The notes under the pieces: generated by a model | What the model saw: the letters and a program-made list of their open reading frames with translations, nothing else | Told to the model about the DNA's origin: nothing | Database searches by the model: none | From: Candidatus Formimonas warabiya | GTDB lineage: Bacteria > Bacillota > Dehalobacteriia > Dehalobacteriales > Dehalobacteriaceae | DNA: 64,000 bases | Assembly: GCF_002777255.1 (NCBI RefSeq) | Contig: NZ_CP017634.1 | Location: 434,001 to 498,000 of the forward strand | Direction of reading: 5' to 3' | In this document: positions 25,465-35,405 of the stretch, piece by piece | Layout: each line of letters starts with the position of its first letter | Numbering within the stretch: position 1 is the stretch's first letter | Program-made: the position numbers and the translations under genes

Positions 25465-27366
25465 ATGGCTGAAGAAAAAAACATGGTACAAAAAATATTA
25501 CTTTTTATAGCGGGCTTAACTTCACTTTATCAACTTGTTGTTGCCAGTAGAGTTTTGACACATTTTAATATTTTCTTACCTGAAGTACAACATAAAGCTA
25601 TTTCTTTGCTGTTTGCGGTCATCCTGATCTTTGGTTTTTATGCGTTAAATGGCTCGAAAAAGAAGGGTTTTTATAACTGGTATGATTATTTCTTTGTCAT
25701 CTTCGGAATCATCAGCACCGGGTTTGTCGTATTTAATTACGATGCCATCCAGGATTACACACTTTATGGATATTTAGATTTTAAAGGAATGCTGTTGACT
25801 ATTTTACTCATGATAGTTTTGTTGGAGGCAGTACGACGTGTAACAGGCAAAGTAATCCCCATTCTCGTTCTTCTTTCATTTTTAATGACTTTGTATCAGA
25901 ATTATTTACCGGGCATCCTGTATGGGAAAGGTTTTCCCCTGGATCGTTTAACCTTTAGCATTTACGCGGGAAACGGAGGAATCTTTGGAAAACCGCTAGG
26001 CGTTGCGGTAACGGTACTGATTACCTTTATAGCCTTTGGCCAATTATTTAGTGCCGTAGGTGGAGGAAAATGGTTTCTGGACTTTGCGGTAGGATTGACG
26101 GGCTGGATGCGCGGAGGACCTGCAAAAGCAGCCGTTGTAGCGAGCTGTCTTTTTGGCATGATTAGCGGTTCCCCTTCAGCGAATGTCGCTACCACCGGTA
26201 TGTTGACGATCCCTTTAATGAAGGAAACCGGTTATCCCAGTCGTTTGGCCGGAGCGATTGAAGCTGTGGCTGCTACGGGAGGGCAATTTATGCCGCCGGT
26301 GATGGGTGCCGTAATTTTTATTATGGCTGAGTGGTTACAAATAGCTTATGCGGAAATAATCAAATATGCGATTGTTCCGGCACTTTTATATTATGTGATC
26401 CTTTTTATGTCCGTTCATTGTGAAGCAGTAAAATTAGACTTAAAACCAGTAGCGCGCTACGAAAGATCTACGTTGTTAAACATTCTGAAAAGTGGATGGA
26501 CATATTTAATTACTTTGGCGGTTCTTCTCTATTATTTGCTGGTAAAAGCATATCCCCCTGAAATGGCTGCCACATATTCCATTATTGTGATGATTGCCTT
26601 GAGTTTCTTATTGCCGGACAAAGAAAAACATTTAACCATTCCAAGAATTTGGCAAGCCCTAATTAGTACTACTAAGTCCTGGTTGTTATTGGCCGCTGTT
26701 ACGGCGTCGATTGGTATGCTGATTGGTTCTTTGCAATTAAGTGGCTTAGGGGTGAAGTTTTCCACATTTATCGTTAGCCTTACAGGGGGAAATTTATTGG
26801 CAACCCTGATATTAGTGGGAGTGGCTTGCTTTATCCTGGGCATGGGGCTTGATTCTATGACGTCGTATATGACTTTGGCCATTTTAATTGCACCAGCCTT
26901 AGTAAAAATAGGATTACCGCCAATAGCTGCTCACTTGTATATCATCTATTGGGCTATGTCTTCATTTATTACACCACCAGTATGTCTATCTGTTTATGTA
27001 GCATGCGGAATTAGTGGAAGTGATCTTTGGGAAACAGGCTGGGAAGCAGTGAAATTAGGTATTGGTGTTTTTATTGTCCCATTCCTATTTGTATATAATC
27101 CATATATTATGCTTCAAGGACCTACATCACATGTTATAGCTGCGGTCGGTTCAGCTTTTTTAGGTTCAATATTAATAGCGGCGGGTATCAGGGGGGCGTT
27201 CATCAGTAAAATATCAATCTGGCGCAGGGTTGTACTGATCATAGCTTCCTTAATACTGATGGGACCAACTAACGTATGGACATTTTTTGGCGGTTTAATA
27301 TTAGTTTTTATATCGTTATTCAACCAATTTAGGGGACGAAAGTTAGAAGAAGGATTAAATGCTTAA
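25465..27366 (+). CDS. TRAP transporter fused DctQ-DctM permease
   Basis: 633 residues from ATG 25465 (TGGAGG nine bases upstream; GTG 25450 is in frame but lies at the Shine-Dalgarno site). About 16-17 helices: a short DctQ-like four-helix part followed by the DctM part with SGSPSANVATTGMLTIPLMK, GQFMPPVMGAVIFIMAEWL and SSFITPPVCLSVYVACGISG. Fused permeases of this type pair with TAXI binding proteins, as here. Ion-gradient-driven import of the substrate bound by the preceding lipoprotein. Confidence 0.94.
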   Translation: MAEEKNMVQKILLFIAGLTSLYQLVVASRVLTHFNIFLPEVQHKAISLLFAVILIFGFYALNGSKKKGFYNWYDYFFVIFGIISTGFVVFNYDAIQDYTLYGYLDFKGMLLTILLMIVLLEAVRRVTGKVIPILVLLSFLMTLYQNYLPGILYGKGFPLDRLTFSIYAGNGGIFGKPLGVAVTVLITFIAFGQLFSAVGGGKWFLDFAVGLTGWMRGGPAKAAVVASCLFGMISGSPSANVATTGMLTIPLMKETGYPSRLAGAIEAVAATGGQFMPPVMGAVIFIMAEWLQIAYAEIIKYAIVPALLYYVILFMSVHCEAVKLDLKPVARYERSTLLNILKSGWTYLITLAVLLYYLLVKAYPPEMAATYSIIVMIALSFLLPDKEKHLTIPRIWQALISTTKSWLLLAAVTASIGMLIGSLQLSGLGVKFSTFIVSLTGGNLLATLILVGVACFILGMGLDSMTSYMTLAILIAPALVKIGLPPIAAHLYIIYWAMSSFITPPVCLSVYVACGISGSDLWETGWEAVKLGIGVFIVPFLFVYNPYIMLQGPTSHVIAAVGSAFLGSILIAAGIRGAFISKISIWRRVVLIIASLILMGPTNVWTFFGGLILVFISLFNQFRGRKLEEGLNA

Positions 27367-27475
27367 AGGCTGATCTGCCCAATTGAATACTGACAAAACG
27401 CATGCCGTGTCCGCTATCGTGTTGCTCTACTTACCGATGGAAGGTTAATATCTCGTAAAAAATGAGGTGATCAGG

Positions 27476-28660
27476 ATGATAAATGTTTTGGATGGTGTCA
27501 GAGTCCTTTGTTTTGGGATGGGGGCAGCATCTCCTCTGGCTACTGCGATACTAGGCGATTTTGGAGCCGAAGTGATAAAGATAGAACCCTTGTCTGGGGA
27601 TTGGGCTAGAAAGACACCGGGCTTAGGATTAAGAGAGTTTAACCGGAATAAGAAAAGTGTAGCCATTGATATCAAAAAAGCGCGCGGAGTTGAGCTGATG
27701 AAGCAACTGATTAAAGACTCTGACGTCTTAGTGGAAAGCTTTCGTCCCGGAGTCATGTCAAGATTGGGGCTAGGATATAAAGCCGTAAAAGATGTGAATT
27801 CTCAGATTGTCTATTGTTCCGTAAGTGCCTATGGCCAAACAGGACCATGGAAGGATAAACCCGGTGTGGACGGAATCATTCAGGCTGCATCTGGCATCAT
27901 GAGCGTTTTAGGAGATGAAGAAGAAAATAAGGAGCCAATAAAGGTACCTTTTCCTATTGCTGACATGACCGCAGGGTTATTAGCCGCACAGGGTTTATTA
28001 TTAGCACTTATTGCTAAAGAGAAATATGGCATCGGTCAATACATTGACGTCAGCTTACTGGAATCAGCACTCGTGATTCAAAAATCATTAATAACCCGGT
28101 ATTTGACTTCACGGAAGTTGCCCAAAAAGACTGGAAGCGCAGCCCCATATTCTAGTCCCAACGAGGCCTACAGGACGAAAGACGGGTATGTCATGTTAGC
28201 TGCTTATCATCCCAAACGGTGGAAATCTTTGTGCTGTGAGGTGTTAGGAAATCCGGCATTAGAAACAGATCCCCGCTTTCATTCCGAGAAAGCCAGGCTG
28301 GAAAATAAAAAAGAATTAAAAGCAATCATTGAATTAGTGCTGAAAGAGCGAACTACAGACGAATGGCTGAGAATATTTGAAGACAATGATCTATTATATT
28401 CTCCGGTTAATAATTATCATGATGTTGTTCAAATGGAACAGGTTAAAGCGAGAAATGCCGTAGAAACTCTCACACTCCAAGACGGAAGCACCATGGGAAC
28501 AGTTACCATCGCGCCAAGGTTAAGTGAAACGCCAGGTAAAATCGTATCGCCTTACCCGGAACGGGCCGGACAGCATACGAGAGAAGTTTTATTTTCATTT
28601 GGTTTTGCTGAAGAAGAGATAAGAAACCTGGAAGATGAAGAAGTAATTAAGTGTAATTAA
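27476..28660 (+). CDS. CaiB/BaiF family (type III) CoA-transferase
   Basis: 394 residues from ATG 27476 (GAGGTG upstream; GTG 27467 is an alternative). The N-terminus VLDGVRVLCFGMG and FGAEVIKIEPLSGDWARKTP are characteristic, and GVDGIIQAASGIM holds the aspartate that forms the aspartyl-CoA anhydride in this family. Such enzymes move CoA between carboxylic acids without ATP. In this cluster it probably activates the imported acid or the UbiD product before the beta-oxidation-like steps. Confidence 0.93.
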   Translation: MINVLDGVRVLCFGMGAASPLATAILGDFGAEVIKIEPLSGDWARKTPGLGLREFNRNKKSVAIDIKKARGVELMKQLIKDSDVLVESFRPGVMSRLGLGYKAVKDVNSQIVYCSVSAYGQTGPWKDKPGVDGIIQAASGIMSVLGDEEENKEPIKVPFPIADMTAGLLAAQGLLLALIAKEKYGIGQYIDVSLLESALVIQKSLITRYLTSRKLPKKTGSAAPYSSPNEAYRTKDGYVMLAAYHPKRWKSLCCEVLGNPALETDPRFHSEKARLENKKELKAIIELVLKERTTDEWLRIFEDNDLLYSPVNNYHDVVQMEQVKARNAVETLTLQDGSTMGTVTIAPRLSETPGKIVSPYPERAGQHTREVLFSFGFAEEEIRNLEDEEVIKCN

Positions 28661-28704
28661 TTAAAAGAGGGGAGGAAAGATCTGCTTTTAAGCGGATCAG
28701 GATT

Positions 28705-29445
28705 ATGGGGGAAAAATTGAAAAACAAAGTGGCTATTATCACAGGAGGCGCAGGCGGTATAGGAGGTGCCATATCCGCTCTTTACGCAGCGGAAGGGGCA
28801 GTAGTTGTCGCGAATGACATAAATGCAGAAATTACGGAAAAATTTGCCACAGATCTTTCTGCTAAATTAAACTGCACCAATATCATTCCCTATGCGGCAG
28901 ATGTTTGTAACCGGGAGCAAGTAAATAAAATGGTCCAGGATGTTCTAGATCAATTCGGACATATCGATATTTTGGTAAACTGTGCGGGCAGGTCGAAAGA
29001 TGCCTTGCTTCATAAAATGAGTGAGAGTGACTGGGATTTTGTAATAAATTTAAATCTAAAAGGTACGTTCAATTGTGTTCAGTATGTTTATCCTTTTATG
29101 AGGCAACAAAACCAAGGAAAGATTATCAGTCTTACCTCAAGGGCACGCATGGGGACAATTGGGCAGATAAATTATTCTTCAGCGAAAGCCGGTCTGGTTG
29201 GACTTACGTGCAGTTTGGCTAAAGAGGCGGCTAGGTTTAACATTAACGTGAATTGTATTTCGCCAGGCTTTGTTTTAACGCCCAGATTAAGTCAAATGGA
29301 AGAAAAGCACCTTGAGGCCAGAGTCCAACTGAATCCCTTTGAGAGAGCAGTACAGCCAGAGGATGTAGCAAATTTAGCCTTATTCCTTGCTACAGAAGAT
29401 AGCAGGAACATTACCGGACAGGTCATAAACATTGGTGCATGGTAA
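28705..29445 (+). CDS. Short-chain dehydrogenase/reductase (FabG-like)
   Basis: 246 residues. The NAD(P)-binding motif TGGAGGIGG lies near the start, ADVCNREQV and LVNCAGRSKDALL follow, and the catalytic pair is Ser in ISLTSRARMG and Tyr-Lys in NYSSAKAG. Typical of 3-hydroxyacyl-CoA or 3-oxoacyl-ACP oxidoreductases. In this context it would oxidise a hydroxyacyl-CoA formed by the enoyl-CoA hydratase encoded next. Aspartate in ANDIN after the second strand suggests NAD rather than NADP. Confidence 0.93.
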   Translation: MGEKLKNKVAIITGGAGGIGGAISALYAAEGAVVVANDINAEITEKFATDLSAKLNCTNIIPYAADVCNREQVNKMVQDVLDQFGHIDILVNCAGRSKDALLHKMSESDWDFVINLNLKGTFNCVQYVYPFMRQQNQGKIISLTSRARMGTIGQINYSSAKAGLVGLTCSLAKEAARFNINVNCISPGFVLTPRLSQMEEKHLEARVQLNPFERAVQPEDVANLALFLATEDSRNITGQVINIGAW

Positions 29446-29460
29446 AAAGGGGGGAATACC

Positions 29461-30183
29461 TTGAACACCATTTTTGTTAGTGTTGAAAGCAGTATAGCTT
29501 TTGTAACTCTTAATCGCCCGGAAGTCTTGAACGCGATTAGTATACAACTCAAGAAAGAATTAATTGATGTCTTGGGAAGTTTAGCCATGCGGGAAGATGT
29601 TAAAGTACTGATTCTTCAAGGAAAAGGAAGGGCCTTTTGTGCCGGAGCCGATCAGAAAGAAAAAAAGGGCGTTACCTACCAGACGATGAGAGATCAAAGG
29701 CTGCAGATGCCTAGTATCTATAATATGATTGAAGATTTTCCCAGACCTGTAATAGCTTCGATTCACGGGTACGCCCTGGGAGGAGGCTTAGAATTAGCTT
29801 TAGCCTGTGATATTAGGGTAGCGGAAGAAAATGCGCTTCTTGGCCTCCCGGAGGTTTCCATAGGAGCTTTGCCTGCGGGTGGCGGTACTCAGCGGCTGAC
29901 TAGGGTTATAGGAATTGCTAAGGCTAAAGAGTTAATTTATACCGGACAAAAAATTTCTGCCCAAGAGGCCTTTAATTTGGGGCTGGTTAACCATGTTGTC
30001 TCTTCTGAAAAATTGGAGGAGTTTACCAAGGAGCTGGCCCAAAAAATAGCAGCCAACCCTGTATTGTCAGTTGCTGCTGCAAAAAGGGTGATAAATATTT
30101 GTGAAAACGTAGATTTGAAAAGCGGCTGCATGTTTGAATTGGAGGCCTCCCTCACTTGTTTACAGGAGAGAATGAAACCTTGA
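29461..30183 (+). CDS. Enoyl-CoA hydratase/isomerase (crotonase) family protein
   Basis: 240 residues starting at TTG 29461 after AAGGGGGG. Oxyanion-hole segments GRAFCAGADQKE and HGYALGGGLELALACDIRVA are intact, and a glutamate occurs in LGLPEVSIGALPAGGGTQRL, which matches the hydratase site. Crotonase members include hydratases, isomerases, ring-opening hydrolases and decarboxylases, so the label is family-level. Sits 15 bases after the SDR gene. Confidence 0.92.
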   Translation: MNTIFVSVESSIAFVTLNRPEVLNAISIQLKKELIDVLGSLAMREDVKVLILQGKGRAFCAGADQKEKKGVTYQTMRDQRLQMPSIYNMIEDFPRPVIASIHGYALGGGLELALACDIRVAEENALLGLPEVSIGALPAGGGTQRLTRVIGIAKAKELIYTGQKISAQEAFNLGLVNHVVSSEKLEEFTKELAQKIAANPVLSVAAAKRVINICENVDLKSGCMFELEASLTCLQERMKP

Positions 30184-30343
30184 TGTTAATAATACGAATG
30201 CAAATCACTCTGTAAGTGAGCGTAATTCAATTCCTTTGGGGAAAAGGTAGAAAACAGTTTGGATCCAATTTAGTTAGAGCAAATTGTGTTATAAGATTCA
30301 ATTTAGTTAAGTTCATAATTAGAAATTTTGAGAGGTGATAAAG

Positions 30344-30721
30344 TTGAATAGTAACATTTATGATACAGAAGCGGGTAATCTGCGGATAACCGCTGTGAAG
30401 TGTAAAAAATGCGGTGAAATATATTTCCCCAATATCACAACCTGTATGAACTGCAGAGGAACTGAAACAGAAACAGTAGATTTAAAGGGTGAAGGCAAGA
30501 TTTATAGTTATACTTGGGTGCATAGAACACCGCCCGGAGTTCCAGGCCCTTATTGTCTTTGTTTAATTGATTTGTGCGAAGGAGTACGGGTATGGGCACA
30601 AGTTGAGGCTCAAGAGGGAGAAGTTAAAATTGGGCAACCAGTTAAAGTTTGCAGTATTAACGAGAAAAACGTCATGAAATTTAAGCCGGAAAAGGAGGGC
30701 GCACAGGATGGTACACTATAA
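30344..30721 (+). CDS. DUF35 Zn-ribbon/OB-fold protein (thiolase partner)
   Basis: 125 residues from TTG 30344 (AGAGGTG upstream; GTG 30335 is in frame). A four-cysteine rubredoxin-like zinc ribbon (CKKCGEIYFPNITTCMNC) precedes an OB-fold (GKIYSYTWVHRTPPGVPG). DUF35 proteins bind acyl-CoA and form stable complexes with SCP-type thiolases. The gene overlaps the thiolase gene by 14 bases, supporting such a complex. Confidence 0.92.
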   Translation: MNSNIYDTEAGNLRITAVKCKKCGEIYFPNITTCMNCRGTETETVDLKGEGKIYSYTWVHRTPPGVPGPYCLCLIDLCEGVRVWAQVEAQEGEVKIGQPVKVCSINEKNVMKFKPEKEGAQDGTL

Positions 30722-31865
30722 TGGTAAAGGAGTTTTTATTTTAGGTGTTGGTATAGCCCCATTCGGTAAACAGGAGGAAACACCCCTTGAAAATATCGGT
30801 GCCATAGCAATAAATAATGCCATTGATGATGCGCAAATAGAACCGGAACAAATACAAGCAGCTTTTTGTGCACATTCCTATGGGGGGCGCGTGGCAGGCC
30901 AAAGAGCGATGAAAGAAGCAGGAATCAGCGGCATTAAAGTGATTAATTGCGAAAATGCCTGCTCCGGGGGAGCCACAGCTTTTCACCTTGCCTACCAATC
31001 TGTTGTTAGTGGACAGAATGATTTGGTTTTGGCGATTGGCATGGATAAAATGAGCGGTGGTCTTATTACGCTTCCGGAGACTGATTACGAAGCGGCAGCG
31101 GGGAAAACTCTTCCCTCAAAATATGCCCTGAGAGCTGTACGCTACATGCATCAGTATGGAATGTCTGAGAAAGAACTTGCCCTTGTTTCATTAAAAAACA
31201 GGGGTAACGGGGTATTTAATCCTAAGGCCCACTTTCAAAAAGCTATTACCTTAGATGAAATTATGAGTGCCAAGTTAATTTCCTATCCCTTTACATTGCC
31301 TCAATGTTGCCCCAATAGTGATGGAGCAGCAGCCATTATTATAGGTAGCAAGAAGTGGCTCCCTGCCTGTAAGCACCCAGCGGTTGAGGTTTGTGCTTCG
31401 GTTGTCTGCTCGGGAAAATATCAAAATCCTGTTACCGCCAACCCGTCACCCGATGATGAAATTACTGTGCGGACAGCGACAAAGGCCTTTCAAATGGCCG
31501 GTTGTACGCCGAAAGATATTGATGTAGCAGAAGTTCACGATGCATTTACAATTGGAGAAGTTCTTGCCTACGAGAACATTGGTCTGTGTGGCAGAGGTGA
31601 AAGCAGAAACTTATTGCTGGAAGGCAGAACTCAGCTTGATGGGGATATACCGGTTAACCCCAGCGGGGGATTGATCTCAAGGGGTCACCCACTTGGCGCC
31701 ACGGGCGCATGTCAACTTGCTGAAATCACATTGCAGTTACGTGAGCAGGCCGGCGCGCACCAGATCAAAAAAAGACCCAGGCTCGGCCTCACACATTGCA
31801 CGGGCGGTTCTACTCCTCTAATTGGTACGGCAGCTTGTTCCATTCATATTCTTGGTACTTGCTAG
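30708..31865 (+). CDS. SCP-x/archaeal-type thiolase
   Basis: 385 residues. The nucleophilic cysteine is in NCENACSGGATAFHLAY; the later histidine motifs are EVHDAFTIGEVLAYE and GGLISRGHPLGATGACQLAE. These mark the thiolase class that works with DUF35 proteins. Expected reaction: thiolytic cleavage (or Claisen condensation) of a 3-oxoacyl-CoA, the final step of a beta-oxidation-like route with the SDR and crotonase encoded upstream. Confidence 0.92.
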   Translation: MVHYNGKGVFILGVGIAPFGKQEETPLENIGAIAINNAIDDAQIEPEQIQAAFCAHSYGGRVAGQRAMKEAGISGIKVINCENACSGGATAFHLAYQSVVSGQNDLVLAIGMDKMSGGLITLPETDYEAAAGKTLPSKYALRAVRYMHQYGMSEKELALVSLKNRGNGVFNPKAHFQKAITLDEIMSAKLISYPFTLPQCCPNSDGAAAIIIGSKKWLPACKHPAVEVCASVVCSGKYQNPVTANPSPDDEITVRTATKAFQMAGCTPKDIDVAEVHDAFTIGEVLAYENIGLCGRGESRNLLLEGRTQLDGDIPVNPSGGLISRGHPLGATGACQLAEITLQLREQAGAHQIKKRPRLGLTHCTGGSTPLIGTAACSIHILGTC

Positions 31866-31931
31866 AAAGAAAATACATTTGCTTAAGTACCGCAGGGTAA
31901 AAATTATGATTGAGCGGAGGAAGGGAACCAA

Positions 31932-34757
31932 ATGCGACTGAAAAAAGTTTGGCTGAATATTAACGGTGTCGATAGAATCATGGTTTGCAACCCGGAAATC
32001 GATACGCTGGCTGATGTGCTCAGAAGAATTGGTTTGACAGGAACAAAAGTAGGATGTCATGCAGGTCAGTGTGGCGCGTGTACAGTTTTGTTGGAAGGTA
32101 AGCCCATTAGAAGCTGTGTTAAAAAGATCAAAAATGTACCTGAGTATGCAAAAATTGTCACGATTGAGGGTATCGGCACGCCCCAGCATCTTCATCCGCT
32201 CCAACAAGCATGGATCACCTATGGCGGCGTGCAATGCGGTTTCTGTACGCCGGGTTTTATCGTATCAGCCCAAGGGTTGCTTGATATCAATCCAGCGCCT
32301 ACCAGAGAAGAGGTGCGGGCATGGTTCCAAAAACACCGGAATCTCTGCCGTTGTACCGGCTACAAGCCGTTAGTAGATGCGGTAATGGCGGCTGCGGAAG
32401 TACTGCGCGGGGAAAAAACCATGGATGACATTACCTTTCAACTAGGCGAAGACGGTAAGATATATGGCACTCACTACCCTAAGCCGACGGCACTGTCAAA
32501 GGTTACCGGGCTTTGTGATTTTGGCGATGATATCGGCATGAAAATGCCTGCCGGGACCTTGCATTTGGCCATTGTGCAGCCTAAAGTCTCCCATGCAAAA
32601 ATTTTGAAGATTGATTTTTCTGGGGCGGAAGCAATGCCCGGCGTTGTCAAAGTTATTACCGCTAAAGACGTCAGGGGAACGAACAGAGCTACCTTTCCCC
32701 AGGAGCATCCCCGTGCGTCCTGTGACGGTAAAATCAAACCCATTATCTGCGATGAAAAGATCTTCCGTTATGGGGATGTAGTGGCTGTTGTCGCTGCGAC
32801 GACCAGAGATGAAGCCCGGGCTGCCGCGGAAAAAGTGGTGGTTGAGTGGGAGGAACTCCCGGCGTATATGACGGCGCTGGAATCGTTAGCACAGGGCGCG
32901 CAGCAAATCCACGCCGAAACGTCCAATATTTTTTTAATGAACCGTGTCGTAAAGGGTGAAGATACCCGCAAAATTATTCCCGGGGCGGAATACGTGGTGG
33001 AAGGCAGTTTCCATTCTTCACGGGAACCTCATTTGGTGATTGAACCGGATACCATGCAGGCCTATTGGGATGAAGAAGGCCGGATGACGGTGCAATGCAA
33101 GAGCCAGACTATTCATGTTCATAAGAATTCGATCGCGGAAGGTATTGGCTTGTCCCCTGAAAAGATCCGCATTATTGAGAACCCTACCGGGGCAAGCTTC
33201 GGTCATGCCATGACCCCCGGAGCACCTGCCTTGATGGCGGTATGCGCCATGGCACTGGATGCTCCGGTGACTTTAACCATGTCCTATTCCGAGCACCAGG
33301 CTTTCAGCGGCAAACGGGCTCCGTCCTATACCAACGCTCGTTTGGCTTGCGATAAAGAGGGCAGGATTGTAGCCCTGGAATATGATATGGTTTTGGAGCA
33401 TGGCGCTTATCCGGAGGATGCAACCAAGTTGGTTGATAAGGCCGTTCGTTTTATCGGGAATCCCTATCATGTCCCGAATATTAACGGTATCGTTAAATCT
33501 GCCTTAAGTAATCATTCCTTTGGCATTATGTACCGCGGTTTTGGTTCGCCTCAATGCTATACTTCTTCTGAAGCACTGATGGACATGATGGCGGAGAAAA
33601 TCGGCATGGATCGCTTTGATTTCCGGTACCTGAACATTGCCCGGCCCGGCGATCTAACGGTCAACAGCTACCCCTATCGGGAATATCCCATGCAGGAAAT
33701 GATGGACATGATGCGCCCTTTCTACAAAGAAGCGGTGGCCCAAGCCAAAGCGGAAAGCACGGCGAGCAAAAAGCGTGGGGTGGGCATTGTATGGGGCGGC
33801 TATCATGTTGGCGGCCTCCGCGACAAATGTGAGATTGAGCTGGAGCTGAATCCGGACGGCAGTATTACCCATTATAATTCATGGGAAGCGCAGGGACAGG
33901 GCGCTGATATTGGGACCCTTGCCCATACCCATGAAGCGCTGCGCCCTCTGGGGATTAGTCCCGATCAAATCAAACTGGTGCAAAATGACACCGCGATTAC
34001 GCCGGTGACAGGCCCTGCGGCAGGCAGCCGCTCCCATTATATGGCCGGTAACGCTACCATTCTTGCCGCCCATCAGCTGATAGCGGCAATGCGCAAGCCG
34101 GATGGCAGCTACCGTACCTATGATGAAATGGTTGCGGAAGGGATTCCGACCAGATATAAAGGCATATCTGATACTATCGACAGTACTGTTCTGATTGATC
34201 CCGATACAGGTCACGGAAACGCTTCTCCGGAAGCCAACTATCTGTTAATGCTGATGGAAGCGGAAGTGGATTTGGAAACCTGCAAGCCAAGGGTACTGTC
34301 TGTCAAGGCTATTTCCGATATCGGCAAAGTCGGCAATATCCTGGCGGTGGAAGGGCAGGCATACGGAGGTCTCTCTCACTCCATAGGTTTTGCTCTTAGT
34401 GAGGATTACAGTGATTTGAAGCGTCATTCCACGCTGCAAGGGGCCGGTATTCCCAATATTCTGGATGTCCCTGACAAGATGGAATATATCTTCCATGAAA
34501 CCCCGCGGGCAAGAGGACCGCATGGTTCCAGCGGCTGTGCGGAAGGTTACCAAAGTGTCGGTCATATGGCGGTGATTAATGCGATCTACGATGCAATTGG
34601 CGTAAGAATCTATGAATTACCGGCTACGCCCGACAAAATTAAAGCGGCTTTAGAAGCCAAGGAACGGGGAGAAGAATTAAAGCCGGAGAAATATTTCTTA
34701 GGTGCCGATTTCTATGAAACTTTGGACTATATGGAAAATAACCTGGTAAAAAAATAG
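31932..34757 (+). CDS. Fused Fe-S/molybdopterin hydroxylase (xanthine dehydrogenase/aldehyde oxidoreductase family)
   Basis: 941 residues, close in layout to the Desulfovibrio MOP-type aldehyde oxidoreductase. The plant-type [2Fe-2S] domain has CHAGQCGACTVLL, the second [2Fe-2S] domain CGFCTPGF and CRCTGYKPL, followed by the two Mo-cofactor domains (KVTGLCDFGDDIGMKMPAG; GSSGCAEGYQS with the likely catalytic glutamate about E871). There is no FAD domain and no FAD-subunit gene nearby, so the acceptor is probably a ferredoxin or the FrhB-like protein. It would hydroxylate an aromatic ring or oxidise an aldehyde. GC content is higher than in the neighbouring genes. Confidence 0.93.
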   Translation: MRLKKVWLNINGVDRIMVCNPEIDTLADVLRRIGLTGTKVGCHAGQCGACTVLLEGKPIRSCVKKIKNVPEYAKIVTIEGIGTPQHLHPLQQAWITYGGVQCGFCTPGFIVSAQGLLDINPAPTREEVRAWFQKHRNLCRCTGYKPLVDAVMAAAEVLRGEKTMDDITFQLGEDGKIYGTHYPKPTALSKVTGLCDFGDDIGMKMPAGTLHLAIVQPKVSHAKILKIDFSGAEAMPGVVKVITAKDVRGTNRATFPQEHPRASCDGKIKPIICDEKIFRYGDVVAVVAATTRDEARAAAEKVVVEWEELPAYMTALESLAQGAQQIHAETSNIFLMNRVVKGEDTRKIIPGAEYVVEGSFHSSREPHLVIEPDTMQAYWDEEGRMTVQCKSQTIHVHKNSIAEGIGLSPEKIRIIENPTGASFGHAMTPGAPALMAVCAMALDAPVTLTMSYSEHQAFSGKRAPSYTNARLACDKEGRIVALEYDMVLEHGAYPEDATKLVDKAVRFIGNPYHVPNINGIVKSALSNHSFGIMYRGFGSPQCYTSSEALMDMMAEKIGMDRFDFRYLNIARPGDLTVNSYPYREYPMQEMMDMMRPFYKEAVAQAKAESTASKKRGVGIVWGGYHVGGLRDKCEIELELNPDGSITHYNSWEAQGQGADIGTLAHTHEALRPLGISPDQIKLVQNDTAITPVTGPAAGSRSHYMAGNATILAAHQLIAAMRKPDGSYRTYDEMVAEGIPTRYKGISDTIDSTVLIDPDTGHGNASPEANYLLMLMEAEVDLETCKPRVLSVKAISDIGKVGNILAVEGQAYGGLSHSIGFALSEDYSDLKRHSTLQGAGIPNILDVPDKMEYIFHETPRARGPHGSSGCAEGYQSVGHMAVINAIYDAIGVRIYELPATPDKIKAALEAKERGEELKPEKYFLGADFYETLDYMENNLVKK

Positions 34758-34794
34758 GGATGGCAAACAGGCGATATTACGGGGGAAAAAGTGA

Positions 34795-35229
34795 ATGATG
34801 GAATTTGCAACACGTATGGACAACTTTGGAGTAAGCGTTTTCTCTAAACTGGCAGAACTAAAAAATGGACTTTTGTCAAAAGGGCGGTGTTATTGATCTA
34901 AAAGAGATTACTCCGGAAATTGCCCGAAAAGCAAAGCTGATCATTGTCTCGTATCCCAACAATCCCGGTTTCCAGTGTAGCTCCCCCTTTGTTTTATCGG
35001 GATTTGGTGGAATTTGCCCAAAAGTACCAGATCATCGTGCTTCACGACAATACCTACAGCGCTATCATTTTTGAGGAAAGACTTGTGGCAGCTTTTTAGC
35101 CTATGATGGAGCAAAAGAGGTGGGGGTGGAATTTAACTAGGTTATGTCCGGATATCCTTTGTGCAAAATGGAGAAAAGATCCGTGAGGCTATTGACATTA
35201 TCTGGGAGAGCGGAGTGTTATTACCATAG
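34795..35229 (+). pseudogene. Decayed class I/II aminotransferase (LL-DAP aminotransferase-like)
   Basis: Pieces of a PLP aminotransferase occur in three frames. The N-terminus is MMEFATRMDNFGVSVFSKLA. A middle part reads LIIVSYPNNPG, then after a frameshift FYRDLVEFAQKYQIIVLHDN and TYSAIIFEE. The C-terminus is YVRISFVQNGEKIREAIDII. The PLP-lysine region is deleted and several stops intervene, so no functional enzyme can be made. The order of fragments shows one gene that lost internal segments. Confidence 0.85.
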
Positions 35230-35405
35230 AGAGGGATGGAGTGTGTGAACTTGTGATTAAGGAGAAATAAGTTACATCGTGATTATAACTTAGGGCCAAG
35301 CCGGTTTACGCAGCTGTTTAAAACCGGTGGAGTGAATGATTAGGACCGTGATCGGAATTTGGGAGACTAATGATTATCTAAAATTTTATAGAGAGGTGCA
35401 CCAAG

